A stretch of 64,000 bases of DNA from Candidatus Thiodiazotropha sp. 'RUGA' (lineage in GTDB: Bacteria > Pseudomonadota > Gammaproteobacteria > Chromatiales > Chromatiaceae): positions 8,856 to 72,855 of the forward strand of contig JAEPDS010000009.1 in NCBI GenBank assembly GCA_016842065.1, in the 5' to 3' direction. A program made the translations under genes and the position numbers. Numbering within the stretch: position 1 is the first letter of the stretch; each line of letters opens with the position of its first letter. A model generated the notes under the pieces. The model saw nothing but the letters and a program-made list of their open reading frames with translations. It did not search any database and was not told the DNA's origin. Shown in pieces: positions 1 to 8,966 of the stretch.

Positions 1-594
1 AGCAAAAACTGAACATTACTGCTTGGCAAATCCCTATCAAAATAGCTCCGACTATCCTTGCTCATATCCCAATTTATCTATCTAACCGGTACTAAAAGGA
101 GTTGCACAAAGATCGACAGATGGAATCATCTAACATCTCTCATTTTATACTTACGCCTGATAACAGCGCCCTGATGGCGAAAGCCAGAATTACCGATCAA
201 GTCGGCGGCAGACATACCATGATACTAATGGACAGCGACAAACCTGATATCGCTCAACAGTCAGGTCTCATGTCCAGTGAAAAGCGTTATAGCAAAGTCA
301 TCAAGCCTGCAGATCAGACTATAACCCCAAGACCCAACCACATACAGATACCAACAAGCTATCTCTGTATCAATAGAACGTATGGCAGGCGGGCTTTCTA
401 TCGGGGTGAGCGTCAGGTTGATAACTCAGACAATCCGTCACAAGTCGAACAGGGGATTAAAACAAAACAACCACAGTAGATACAGACCACTCATTGATCA
501 ATCGTGAATATGCCATCTTTTTAAGCATTCTGCCGCGGGGCCTGTTAACACTATTCTCTGCAAGTGGGCAGAATACTTTGATGAACACAAAAGA
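1..594. other. Left-edge region with no convincing gene
   Basis: There is an open frame on the plus strand from a TTG at 102 to 479 (125 codons), but it lacks a good ribosome binding site and shows no recognisable fold. A short stretch (ILMDSDKP) faintly recalls the receiver-domain core ILMD..MP, so a decayed response-regulator fragment is possible but weak. At 527-574 an 8-bp inverted repeat (ATTCTGCC / GGCAGAAT) encloses the sequence GGGGCCTGTTAACAC, which matches the terminal repeat of the MITE-like element at 28.5 kb. I see nothing else here. Confidence 0.3.
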
Positions 595-2556
595 TCAGTC
601 TGACATTTCAAGCAAATCTGTAAAGCAGATCTTCTTTTCATGATTTCGCTTAGCTTTGTACATAGCCAGATCTGCCAGCTTAACCAGTTCGCCTACCTGC
701 TGATGATGCGGATAGATGGCAACACCGATACTTGTACCCACGGAACATCGGTTACCCTTAATTTCCATCGGCTGATTAATGGCATCGATGATCTTATTCG
801 AGACATGCTCTATAGCATCAATGGTAACCAAATCTCTGAGCACAACAACAAACTCATCTCCACCCAGGCGGGCCACCGTATCACCCTCGCGTACCACTGC
901 CGATATCCGCCTGGCCACCTCCTGTAACAGCAGATCACCAATCTCATGACCAAAACTATCATTGACCAGCTTGAATTTATTCAGATCGAGAAACAGCACG
1001 GCAACCATCGATTTATTTCGCCGCGCATGGCTGCACGACTGTTCAAGTCGATCCTGTAGCAGTAGCCGATTGGCAAGCCCGGTCAAGGGATCATAAAATG
1101 CCAGTCGCTCCAGTTCCACTTGCTGGTTCTTACGTTGTGTTATCTCGGTGAAGATACCGACGTAGTTTGAAGGATCGCCATTTTCGTCCAGCACAGTACT
1201 GATACCCAACCACTCAACATAAACCGCGCCATCTTTTCTACGATTCCAGATCTCTCCCTGCCAGAAACCTTTCTCTTTGATCTCCGTCCACATCGTCTGG
1301 TAGAACTCTTCGGGGTGTTTACCCGATCTCAAAAGCGAAGGTTTTTCACCAATCACCTCTTCGGACGAGTAGCCGGTGATCTCGGTAAAGGCGTCGTTTA
1401 CCGAAACGATACGCTTCTGTTTGTCGGTTATGAGGATTCCTTCTGTTGCACAGGCCATCACCTGATGACTCAGGCGTAACTGCTCCTCAGATTTTTTCCG
1501 CTCTGTTACATCCCGTATGACACAAACAGTGTGTTTTTGATCCCGTAGCGGCATATAGGCAATTGACATCTCCAATGGGAACTCCAAGCCCTCCCGGTTG
1601 ACACCGATCTGCTCGATGACACCTTCACCGATCTGGCTCTCATTTTTCATGAAACCGATCAGACTCTGGTCATTCTCATGATGACTTTCGCTTGCACGAA
1701 CCAGATCAAAGATTGTCCGCCGAAGGGCTTCCTGCTCCTGGTAGCCGAAAATGCGCGTAGCGGCCGGATTCCAACTCTCAATCCTTCCCTGCTGATTGGT
1801 GGTGATGATGGCATCCTGTGCCGACGCTCTCATGGCACTGAGTTTCATCTCTTTTTCTGCCAACTGATCCTGGAATTGCTGCCGTCTTCTGACATCGAAT
1901 CCTGCTCTGGTGGCGACAATCAACAGCAGGATCATAATAAATAACGACAAGCCATGACTTAAGGATGTGCCATGTCGGATCAGTGTAAGCAGAGCCCGAT
2001 TATCTTCAGTCAGATCATAGTAGAGTTCGAAGGCGCCGAGAAACTTCCTGCCATTCATCATCGGAACATAGATTTCCAACACGTCAAGGGGAACCGTCTC
2101 ACCTTCCATGGTCGTTGCCTGCTTGGTTACGAGTTTGCTGTAGGTTTCTCCTGCCGCTACATTCTCATGAAAATAACTGTATTTATTATATTTGCCGATA
2201 TCTACTTCCGCAGTTGAGTAGACTGTCAATCCATCGGCATTGAACAGTTTCGCCTTCCACAGCGCATAATCCTCTTCCAGCATGGCAAGATGGTGTTCGA
2301 ACATAGGATCGATCAGATCGGCATTTATGGGCTGATTGCCCAGGCCAAGCATATTGCGCATATGGCCGGCTGACAGCTTGGCGTTGCGCTCAACAACCGT
2401 GATCAGTAATTCAGAAAATTTCGGCTGGAGATATTGAGAGGAGAGTATTGGAAAGGCCAAAACCGCACTCACAGACACAAGCAGGCCATAACGGATGAAA
2501 GGCACCCGCCAAGCAGCTACTAAGTTGGCCCAAATTTCGCTCACATGACTGCCCAC
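595..2556 (-). CDS. Membrane-bound PAS-PAS-GGDEF diguanylate cyclase
   Basis: Predicted to make cyclic di-GMP from GTP at the inner membrane. A first membrane helix lies at about residues 20-40, a periplasmic sensor segment follows to about 195, and a second helix (HGLSLFIMILLLIVATRAGF) ends at about 217. Two PAS domains come next (about 240-350 and 360-475), then a GGDEF domain to the end. The active-site loop reads RLGGDEF, and an RxxD inhibitory I-site (REGD) sits five residues before GGDEF, so product feedback is expected. No EAL domain follows. The ligand of the periplasmic segment cannot be told from sequence. It is a single-gene unit with nothing co-oriented close by. Confidence 0.9.
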   Translation of the reverse strand: MGSHVSEIWANLVAAWRVPFIRYGLLVSVSAVLAFPILSSQYLQPKFSELLITVVERNAKLSAGHMRNMLGLGNQPINADLIDPMFEHHLAMLEEDYALWKAKLFNADGLTVYSTAEVDIGKYNKYSYFHENVAAGETYSKLVTKQATTMEGETVPLDVLEIYVPMMNGRKFLGAFELYYDLTEDNRALLTLIRHGTSLSHGLSLFIMILLLIVATRAGFDVRRRQQFQDQLAEKEMKLSAMRASAQDAIITTNQQGRIESWNPAATRIFGYQEQEALRRTIFDLVRASESHHENDQSLIGFMKNESQIGEGVIEQIGVNREGLEFPLEMSIAYMPLRDQKHTVCVIRDVTERKKSEEQLRLSHQVMACATEGILITDKQKRIVSVNDAFTEITGYSSEEVIGEKPSLLRSGKHPEEFYQTMWTEIKEKGFWQGEIWNRRKDGAVYVEWLGISTVLDENGDPSNYVGIFTEITQRKNQQVELERLAFYDPLTGLANRLLLQDRLEQSCSHARRNKSMVAVLFLDLNKFKLVNDSFGHEIGDLLLQEVARRISAVVREGDTVARLGGDEFVVVLRDLVTIDAIEHVSNKIIDAINQPMEIKGNRCSVGTSIGVAIYPHHQQVGELVKLADLAMYKAKRNHEKKICFTDLLEMSD

Positions 2557-3000
2557 TGATATCTATGACAAGTTTCACAAAGATAGAATAGCCCCTATAA
2601 AACTTCAGACGCTTAAACGGGTAGTCGGCACCTTCTTCCGCTACTTGAGGGGCAGTCGCCAGCCCATTTCCATAAACGTGAACTCTAATGGACAAACCGA
2701 CAGGCCAAACTGCTATCTACATAAAAAATGAGTGTTTTTTTGCCCAATCAAAAATTGTTAGCTGTTTAATAATTTCGCTCACAACTGCCAGGAGTGAATG
2801 CCTGCAGCTCAGTAAGAGATAACAAAGAGCGGCCACACCGACCATGGCCACGGATAGACGGAATCTCGTGTAACCGCTGTATCAGTTGGCTGCGAGCCCA
2901 TTCTGAGCCCGGCCAATTACCGATGCTCCTGATAACTGCTTCGACAAACTCTATGGCAACACTGACTTAAAGCTTAGAAATTTTAAGGAAATTCAATCAC
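2557..3000. other. 444-bp intergenic region
   Basis: This gap holds the upstream region of the diguanylate cyclase gene and the 3' side of the exported-protein gene. I looked for a c-di-GMP (GEMM) riboswitch and a tRNA and could not support either. An AT-rich stretch near 2720-2780 may carry the promoter of the cyclase gene. No ORF here has family resemblance. Confidence 0.3.
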
Positions 3001-3693
3001 TTAGCCAGATCCCTCCGCCTGCCGGGCGAATCTGGCCAGGACCAGCAGAGCGCAGCCGAACAGCCAGACTGCCGGCGGAACGGGTACCGGAGCAACTTCC
3101 CTAGAAAAGGTGCAACTGGCATCCAGGCAGGTTGTACGAAAACCGAATATCTCCTCAACGATGGAGTTACCGGATTCATCCCAACCCTGAACAGAGAGAC
3201 CCAAGCCTGTGCTATGGAGTTGATAGACTCCTGGCTCCGCACCATCGGCATCGGGGGTTAACTGATAGAGCAAAAAGTCGGCTGTATCACCCGGGACCAT
3301 GGATCCATCAACAGCGAACCAGGAATCGGACGTCGGTACACTGAAGCTGTATTGTGAGCCTGCATCACCACAATTCAGGGTAAAAGTGTCGCTACAGGTG
3401 CGGGTGGTAAACAACACAACCCTTTCGTAGCTGGCAAACGGCACCCCGTTCGCCTCGGTGGGAAAATCGTCCACATGCCACCCATGGAGCGGTGGTGCTG
3501 AACGGTCATAGCTCAGCGGATCCGAATTCTCCTCCAGAGACAGGGTAACCCGGACATCGATAACCTCATGGGCAGTGACAGAAGCTGTCGGCTCAGTGAA
3601 TACCAGGGAACCCATCACGGCTGGGTAGGCAGGCGCACTCTGAAGTGCAGCGATAGTCAAGGCGGCCATTCCAATGGAACTGTGTAACTTCAT
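3001..3693 (-). CDS. Exported protein with PEP-CTERM-like C-terminal sorting signal
   Basis: A 230-residue protein of unknown function. It opens with a signal peptide (cleavage probably after APAYPA) and ends with VPVPPAVWLFGCALLVLARFARQ: a short Pro-rich motif, one hydrophobic helix and a basic tail. This is the tripartite architecture of the VPxPxAxWLF variant of PEP-CTERM sorting signals, normally processed by an exosortase in exopolysaccharide-producing bacteria. Four cysteines in the body (TCSDTFTLNC, TCLDASC) could form two disulfides. No exosortase is visible in this window. A GAGGTG ribosome binding site precedes the ATG at 3693. The ligand or structural role is unknown. Confidence 0.75.
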   Translation of the reverse strand: MKLHSSIGMAALTIAALQSAPAYPAVMGSLVFTEPTASVTAHEVIDVRVTLSLEENSDPLSYDRSAPPLHGWHVDDFPTEANGVPFASYERVVLFTTRTCSDTFTLNCGDAGSQYSFSVPTSDSWFAVDGSMVPGDTADFLLYQLTPDADGAEPGVYQLHSTGLGLSVQGWDESGNSIVEEIFGFRTTCLDASCTFSREVAPVPVPPAVWLFGCALLVLARFARQAEGSG

Positions 3694-3880
3694 GTTAACA
3701 CCTCATCTATATTTCAAGCGACCTCACACTGTCGAAAACACGCCCAGTTTACACGATCCCCTTTCTGAATATTGCGACAGCCTGCCGAAAGCCGTCGAAT
3801 CTCATATCCCACTGCTCACGGCGTCATAGTGGATGTCAGCCTTCACTTTCGGCAATTCTCAGGCTATCCGGCTAGCTATC

Positions 3881-4411
3881 TTAACCAGCATGGCGTTGTG
3901 CCAGTTTCACATAGTGTTCGGCGGTATAGGCAATGATCTCCCGCTCTTTCTCTGTCAGCAGCCTGACCCGCCTGGCAGGTCGCCCCAGCCAGAGATAGCC
4001 ACCCTCCAGAGTTCGGCCCTGGGGTACCAGGGATCCAGCCCCCAGCATGGTGCCCTGCTGCAGAACGGCGCCATCAAGAATTGTCGATCCCATGCCGATA
4101 AAGCAGTCATCGGCGATTTCACAACCATGCAACAGAACCCGATGGCCGACCGTAACACCTTCGCCAATCACCAGGGAGCGGCCACCGGGCAGATAATAAC
4201 TGTCGTGGGAGACATGCATAACGGAGCCATCCTGGATATTGCTGCGGGCACCGATTTCAATTTTATGTACATCTCCCCTGACCACGCTCATTGGCCAAAT
4301 GGAGGCTTGTGAGGCAATATGGACATTGCCGATGACCACGGCCGTCTCGTCGACCCAGGCATCATTCGCGATTTCTGGTTGATGGGATTCAAATGGGCGA
4401 ATATTCGTCAT
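3881..4411 (-). CDS. Gamma carbonic anhydrase family protein (YrdA-like)
   Basis: A 176-residue left-handed beta-helix protein with hexapeptide repeats throughout (for example VVIGNVHIAS, RSNIQDGSVMH). The zinc-ligand histidines expected in this family are present near residues 66 or 69, 90 and 95 (HVSH, GHRVLLHGC). Family members are cytoplasmic trimers, some with carbonic anhydrase activity and many without a proven substrate, so only the fold and metal site are firm. Its start codon lies just 23 bp from the probable start of the divergent lemA gene, so each gene's promoter must lie inside the other's coding region or this very short gap. Confidence 0.88.
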   Translation of the reverse strand: MTNIRPFESHQPEIANDAWVDETAVVIGNVHIASQASIWPMSVVRGDVHKIEIGARSNIQDGSVMHVSHDSYYLPGGRSLVIGEGVTVGHRVLLHGCEIADDCFIGMGSTILDGAVLQQGTMLGAGSLVPQGRTLEGGYLWLGRPARRVRLLTEKEREIIAYTAEHYVKLAQRHAG

Positions 4412-4434
4412 AGCTATTGGAGGTTCCTGAACCG

Positions 4435-5007
4435 ATGGAAATTGTGTTTTTTGTATTGATTGGTGCCGCCGTTGTCATCCTCATATACGGCGTCATGATT
4501 TACAACAATCTGGTGCGTCTGAAACACGATGTCACCAAGGCATGGGCGAATATCGATGTACTGCTTAAACAGCGCCACGATGAACTGCCCAAGCTGGTTG
4601 AGACTTGTAAACAATACATGAAATTCGAGCAGGAGACCCTGGAAAAGGTGATGAACGCCCGTGCCGCAGTCAACCGGGCCATGCAGCAGGGGGATGTAGG
4701 CGCGGTGGGTGCTGCCGAGGGACAGTTGCGGCTGGGCCTGGGCAATCTCTTCGCAGTGGCGGAGAACTATCCGGAACTGAAAGCCAATGAGACCTTTCTG
4801 CACCTGCAGAGCCGTATCAGCGGGCTGGAAAACAGCATCGCCGACCGGCGTGAGTTTTATAATGAAAGCGTCAACAACAACAATGTGCGCATCGAGCAGT
4901 TTCCAGACATCTTATTAGCCCGACAATTCTCCTTCAAAGCCGCCGAACTGTTGGAGTTCGACGAGTCTGAGAAGAGCGACGTGGATATGGGTACACTATT
5001 TAGTTGA
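4435..5007 (+). CDS. lemA: LemA family protein
   Basis: One N-terminal membrane helix (IVFFVLIGAAVVILIYGVMIY) is followed by the antiparallel helical LemA domain, with the family signature YNNLVRLKHDVTKAWANIDV and a later NNNVRIEQFPDILLA block. A TTG start at 4417 is possible, but the GGAGG at 4419-4423 favours the ATG at 4435. LemA proteins are membrane-tethered with the domain outside the cytoplasmic membrane, and their biochemical role is not settled. The stop codon overlaps the next gene's ATG by one base (TGATG), so the two are translationally coupled. LemA followed by a GIDE-domain gene is a recurrent bacterial arrangement. Confidence 0.92.
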   Translation: MEIVFFVLIGAAVVILIYGVMIYNNLVRLKHDVTKAWANIDVLLKQRHDELPKLVETCKQYMKFEQETLEKVMNARAAVNRAMQQGDVGAVGAAEGQLRLGLGNLFAVAENYPELKANETFLHLQSRISGLENSIADRREFYNESVNNNNVRIEQFPDILLARQFSFKAAELLEFDESEKSDVDMGTLFS

Positions 5008-5951
5008 TGCAGGAAATCGCCAATCTGGGAACAGGGGCTTTTTTCCTCTGGAGCACCCTGTTGATCGTGCTGTCGCTGGCAGCGCTCTATTTCTCTTTCT
5101 ACCATCTCCATCGAGCCCGTCTGATCGAGGACACCCCCACTTCACGTATACGCTCTGCTCCCCAGGGCTACGTCGAGCTGATCGGCGAAGCCGATATGAT
5201 GAAGGGTGAACCGGTGATATCACCGCTCAGTACGACCCCATGCTGCTGGTGGCGCTACAAAGTCGACCGCAAGGATGACAAGGGCTGGCGCTCAGTGCGC
5301 AGCGAGAAGAGCAACGCCCTGTTTCTACTCAAAGATGAAACCGGCGAGTGCATACTCGATCCGGAAGGGGCCTCCGTCACCCCCAGTGAGCGCAACATCT
5401 GGTATGGCCCGAACTCGACCCCCTCGGCAGGCCCAGACCGGGGGTTCGGTACTACCCATAGTCAGTTCAACCGCTTTGGGATGCAGATATCGATCAACAC
5501 CACGTTCGACGGAGACTATCGATACACCGAGGAGTTGATCATGCCCGGTGATCCGCTGTATGCCATCGGCCTGTTCAGCTCACTCGGGGAGACGGACCGA
5601 AAAGCGATACGCGACGACATGATCAAGGAGCGTCTGCGTCAATGGAAGAGCGACCATGCCACGCTGCTCGACCGCTTCGATCTCAACCGGGATGGAAAAA
5701 TTGACCTGCAGGAGTGGGAATCCGCTCGCAAGGCAGCCAAACAGGAGGTCACCAGGGAACAGCTCAAGGAGGACCAGCAACCGCTGCATACACTCAGCAC
5801 AACCGGCTCCAAGCGTCGCCCGATGTTGATCTCGACCAAGGAGGAGTTTGACCTGGTCAGACGCTTCCGCTACTACTCATTTTTCACCCTGGCAGCCTTT
5901 TTCGCCCTGGGTTCAGGCAGCGCATGGTTCATTGCCGCTCGCATGATATAA
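5007..5951 (+). CDS. GIDE-domain membrane protein with an EF-hand
   Basis: A 314-residue protein. A membrane helix lies at residues 8-30, a GIDE-like domain (GYVELIGEA...PCCWWRYKV, then GDPLYAIG) spans about 45-195, a canonical EF-hand loop (DLNRDGKIDLQE) sits near 230, and a C-terminal helix (FFTLAAFFALGSGSAWFIAA) ends the protein. GIDE is the domain shared with the mitochondrial E3 ligase MUL1; bacterial versions have no RING finger and an unknown role. The calcium-binding loop between the GIDE domain and the last helix is an uncommon addition. The ATG at 5007 overlaps the lemA stop; a TTG one codon earlier is also possible. Confidence 0.82.
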   Translation: MQEIANLGTGAFFLWSTLLIVLSLAALYFSFYHLHRARLIEDTPTSRIRSAPQGYVELIGEADMMKGEPVISPLSTTPCCWWRYKVDRKDDKGWRSVRSEKSNALFLLKDETGECILDPEGASVTPSERNIWYGPNSTPSAGPDRGFGTTHSQFNRFGMQISINTTFDGDYRYTEELIMPGDPLYAIGLFSSLGETDRKAIRDDMIKERLRQWKSDHATLLDRFDLNRDGKIDLQEWESARKAAKQEVTREQLKEDQQPLHTLSTTGSKRRPMLISTKEEFDLVRRFRYYSFFTLAAFFALGSGSAWFIAARMI

Positions 5952-5996
5952 AATAGGCCGGTCGGCCGCCCGGAATGAAACAACAGGAAAGCTTCC

Positions 5997-6542
5997 ATGA
6001 CCCTTAGAAACGTCTGGTTACTACTTATTGTAGTATTTGTCGCCACCCCGGCACTGGCCAGGGATATCCTGATGGATGACCCTATAAACGATGGGGAGTA
6101 CGACGTACCCGACAGGCCTGATTGGCTGGAGGGTGAGGTTCAGGTTCCGGACAGCATCAACAGCGACGATCTTCAGGAGTTTCAGGTCGCGGCCAATGAG
6201 TCGAGATTCCGTTACTTTGTGGAACGGAATTCGATTCAGCATGACTCAGACGGCGCGGTACGCTTCACCCTGGTGATCCGCTCCAGCTCCGGCGCAGCAA
6301 ACAGCTCTTACGAAGGATTTCGCTGCCGGGAACGCCTCTACAAAGTCTATGCCTATGGCGGCAGTGAGCAACTGACGCCAATGCCAGGCGGAGACTGGGA
6401 GAGGATCCCAAAAGATGAATCGACCGATTATCGCGCCACCCTCTACGACGACCTGCTATGCAACCTGCAGGTTGGCGAACCCAATCCGGTAGAGAAGGTC
6501 TTCGAAGCGATGCGGAACAATCGCAAGGTAGGCAGAGACTAA
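5997..6542 (+). CDS. CNP1-like family protein (exported)
   Basis: A 181-residue protein with a signal peptide cleaved probably after TPALA. The mature part matches the CNP1-like family of uncharacterised periplasmic proteins: an acidic N-terminus, a central FRYFVERNSI...FTLVIRS segment and the SYEGFRCRERLYKVYAYG block with one Cys, plus another Cys near the end (LLCNL). An AGGAA ribosome binding site precedes the ATG by 8 bases. It follows the lemA/GIDE pair by 45 bp on the same strand and is probably co-transcribed. Its function is unknown. Confidence 0.85.
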   Translation: MTLRNVWLLLIVVFVATPALARDILMDDPINDGEYDVPDRPDWLEGEVQVPDSINSDDLQEFQVAANESRFRYFVERNSIQHDSDGAVRFTLVIRSSSGAANSSYEGFRCRERLYKVYAYGGSEQLTPMPGGDWERIPKDESTDYRATLYDDLLCNLQVGEPNPVEKVFEAMRNNRKVGRD

Positions 6543-6726
6543 TAGACACGGCTGACCGAATCCCTCAGCAGAGCCAGACAAAAGCCTGCGTATCGGCAGA
6601 CTGATCGACCATGGTTTTAATCCGGAAAATCCCTTTGGTTTTTTCAACACCCACCTATCCGGTGGTTTCCCCAAGGTCGCAATAAACGATATGCATTCAA
6701 CAACAAGAGAAACCAGGAACAGTTAG

Positions 6727-8757
6727 ATGACCAATGCCCTGCTCGACATGACCGGACTGCCACCCTTCAGCCGGATTGAACCGCCAATGGTGGAACCCGC
6801 CATCGATGCGCTGCTGCAGGCGAACCGCCAGACCATGGAAAGCCTGCTCAGTACCATAGCCAGTCCAAGCTGGCGTAATTTTGTCGAGCCCCTGGAAATT
6901 GCCGAAGACCGACTCAGCCGAACCTGGTCACCCGTCAGCCATATGAACTCAGTGGTCAATCACGATGAACTGCGCGAAGTCTACAATGCCTGCCTACCCA
7001 AATTGAGTGACTACGCCACCGAGGTGGGACAGAACCGTAAACTGTGCGAAGCCTACAAAAAGGTTGCCGAACAAGCTGACCTGGACGAGGCGCAAAAAAA
7101 GATGCTCGAAAACACCCTGCTCGAGTTCCGGCTCTCAGGGGTCGATCTGCCGGAAGATAAAAAACAGCGCTTTAAGGAGATCAGCCAGAGCCTCTCCAAA
7201 CTGACCACCAAATTTGAGGAGAACCTGCTCGATGCAACCAATGCCTGGAGCAAGCTGATCAGCGACCCGGAAAAGCTGGCCGGGCTGCCGGAGTCCGCCA
7301 TGGCACTGGCCAAACAGACCGCGGAGCAGCGCGAGCAGCAGGGCTGGTTACTGACCCTGGAGTTTCCCTCCTACTTTCCGGTGATGACCTATGCGGATCA
7401 ACGGGAACTGCGTCGAGAGCTCTACGAGGCCTACGCCACACGTGCCTCGGATTGCGGCCCCGATGCGGGGAAGTGGGACAATAGCGAAGTGATGGAGCAG
7501 ATCCTGGCGCTGCGCCATGAGCAGGCCCAACTGCTCGGCTACAACAACTACGCCGAGCGCTCTCTGGCACGCAAAATGGCCCGAACCACGGATGAGGTGA
7601 TGAGTTTTCTGACCGATCTGGCGCAACGCTCCAAGGCCCAGGCGGAGCGGGAACTGGCCGAGCTCACACAATTCGCCAGTGAAAACTACGGCATCGATCA
7701 GCTGGAAGCCTGGGATATCGGCTACTACTCGGAAAAACTGCGCCAACATCGCCACGCCATCAGTCAGGAAGAGCTGAAGCCCTATTTTCCCGAAACCCGG
7801 GTGATACCCGGCATGTTTGCGGTGGTGGAGCGCCTCTATGGGATTCGTATCCAATCCGTCGAAGGGGTGGATACCTGGCATCCGGATGTGCGTTTTTACG
7901 AGATTCGCGACAAGCAGAACCAACTTCGCGGGCAGTTCTATCTCGACCTCTACGCGCGCCCGAAAAAACGTGGTGGCGCCTGGATGGACGAATGTGCGAC
8001 CCGCTTCTTCAGCGAAGAAGTCGACCAGGTTCCGGTCGCCTACCTGACCTGTAATTTTTCGCCCCCGGTGGCTGACCAACCGGCGCTCTTCACCCATGAT
8101 GAAGTGGAGACCCTGTTTCACGAGTTCGGCCACGGGCTGCATCACATGCTCACCCGCATCGACTATCCCTCTGTTGCAGGAATCAATGGGGTGGCCTGGG
8201 ACGCAGTGGAACTACCCAGCCAGTTCATGGAAAACTGGTGTTGGGAGCAACAGGCACTGGAACTGATCTCCGGTCATGTGGAGAGCGGCGAACCAATCCC
8301 GGACGAACTCTACCAGCGGCTGTATGGGGCAAAAAATTTCCAATCCGCAATGCAGATGGTGCGCCAACTGGAGTTCTCGATCTTCGACTTTCGCATTCAT
8401 CAGGAGTACCACCCGGACCAGGGGGGAAGGATCTATCAGATACTCGATCAGGTGCGTGAGCAGGTCTCGGTGATCAAGCCGCCCTCCTGGAACCGTTTCC
8501 CACACGGTTTTTCGCACATCTTTGCCGGTGGCTACGCCGCAGGGTACTACAGCTACAAATGGGCCGAAGTGCTGTCAGCCGACGCCTTCTCCAGATTCGA
8601 GGAACAGGGCATCTTCAGTCAGGAAGCGGGGCAGGCCTTTCTGCAGGAGATATTGGAACAGGGTGGCTCGAAGGATGCCATGGAGCTGTTTGTCGCATTC
8701 CGCGGCCGCGAACCGCAGATCGAGCCTCTGCTCAGACACAGTGGCATCAGCGGATGA
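6727..8757 (+). CDS. prlC: Oligopeptidase A (M3 family zinc metallopeptidase)
   Basis: A 676-residue cytoplasmic thimet-type oligopeptidase that degrades peptides, including cleaved signal peptides. The zinc motif HEFGHGLHH starts at residue 465, and the third ligand Glu is expected in the ELPSQFMENW segment near 494. The substrate-side block GGYAAGYYSYKWAEVLSADAF near residue 600 is typical. Length and full colinearity with E. coli PrlC (680 residues) make the call firm. An AGGA ribosome binding site lies 8 bases before the ATG. It is 184 bp downstream of the CNP1-like gene and is followed by repeat element A. Confidence 0.97.
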   Translation: MTNALLDMTGLPPFSRIEPPMVEPAIDALLQANRQTMESLLSTIASPSWRNFVEPLEIAEDRLSRTWSPVSHMNSVVNHDELREVYNACLPKLSDYATEVGQNRKLCEAYKKVAEQADLDEAQKKMLENTLLEFRLSGVDLPEDKKQRFKEISQSLSKLTTKFEENLLDATNAWSKLISDPEKLAGLPESAMALAKQTAEQREQQGWLLTLEFPSYFPVMTYADQRELRRELYEAYATRASDCGPDAGKWDNSEVMEQILALRHEQAQLLGYNNYAERSLARKMARTTDEVMSFLTDLAQRSKAQAERELAELTQFASENYGIDQLEAWDIGYYSEKLRQHRHAISQEELKPYFPETRVIPGMFAVVERLYGIRIQSVEGVDTWHPDVRFYEIRDKQNQLRGQFYLDLYARPKKRGGAWMDECATRFFSEEVDQVPVAYLTCNFSPPVADQPALFTHDEVETLFHEFGHGLHHMLTRIDYPSVAGINGVAWDAVELPSQFMENWCWEQQALELISGHVESGEPIPDELYQRLYGAKNFQSAMQMVRQLEFSIFDFRIHQEYHPDQGGRIYQILDQVREQVSVIKPPSWNRFPHGFSHIFAGGYAAGYYSYKWAEVLSADAFSRFEEQGIFSQEAGQAFLQEILEQGGSKDAMELFVAFRGREPQIEPLLRHSGISG

Positions 8758-8764
8758 TATTTTG

Positions 8765-8915
8765 GTCCGCAAATGAACGCGAATAAACCCTAATGATTAA
8801 TCTGCTCGCTTAGTCAGTAGAACACTCATGCCGAGCGGATAGAGAATCGAATTTCAATCGCACTTAGTTCGACGCAACAAATCACATTTGCGTTTATTCG
8901 CGTTCATTTGCGGAC
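8765..8915. repeat. Paired inverted repeat, element A
   Basis: A perfect 24-bp inverted repeat: the left arm is 8765-8788 and the right arm 8892-8915. The arms share the core GCGTTCATTTGCGG with elements B, C and D. The inner 103 bp has no gene. It sits between prlC and a convergent minus-strand gene, immediately beside that gene's terminator. Confidence 0.85.
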
Positions 8916-8922
8916 TGAAAAC

Positions 8923-8953
8923 AAAAAAAAACGGGTGACGCAAAGCGTCACCC
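8923..8953 (-). terminator. Rho-independent terminator of the 8967-9689 gene pair
   Basis: On the minus strand a perfect 9-bp stem GGGTGACGC / GCGTCACCC with a 3-base loop (8933-8953) is followed, after one base, by nine T residues. It lies just past the stop of the minus-strand gene ending at 8967. It is the classical intrinsic terminator shape. Confidence 0.88.
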
Positions 8954-8966
8954 CGTGGTTGGCAAG

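Noticed and set aside
2580-2860. Possible c-di-GMP riboswitch or tRNA upstream of the diguanylate cyclase
   Set aside because: A stretch resembling tRNA D-arm (AGCTCAGTAAGAG) and GC-rich stems were examined, but no cloverleaf or GEMM fold could be completed.
7348-8145. A 265-codon frame opposite prlC
   Set aside because: Antisense to prlC with no family features; the real gene has HEFGH and full-length similarity.
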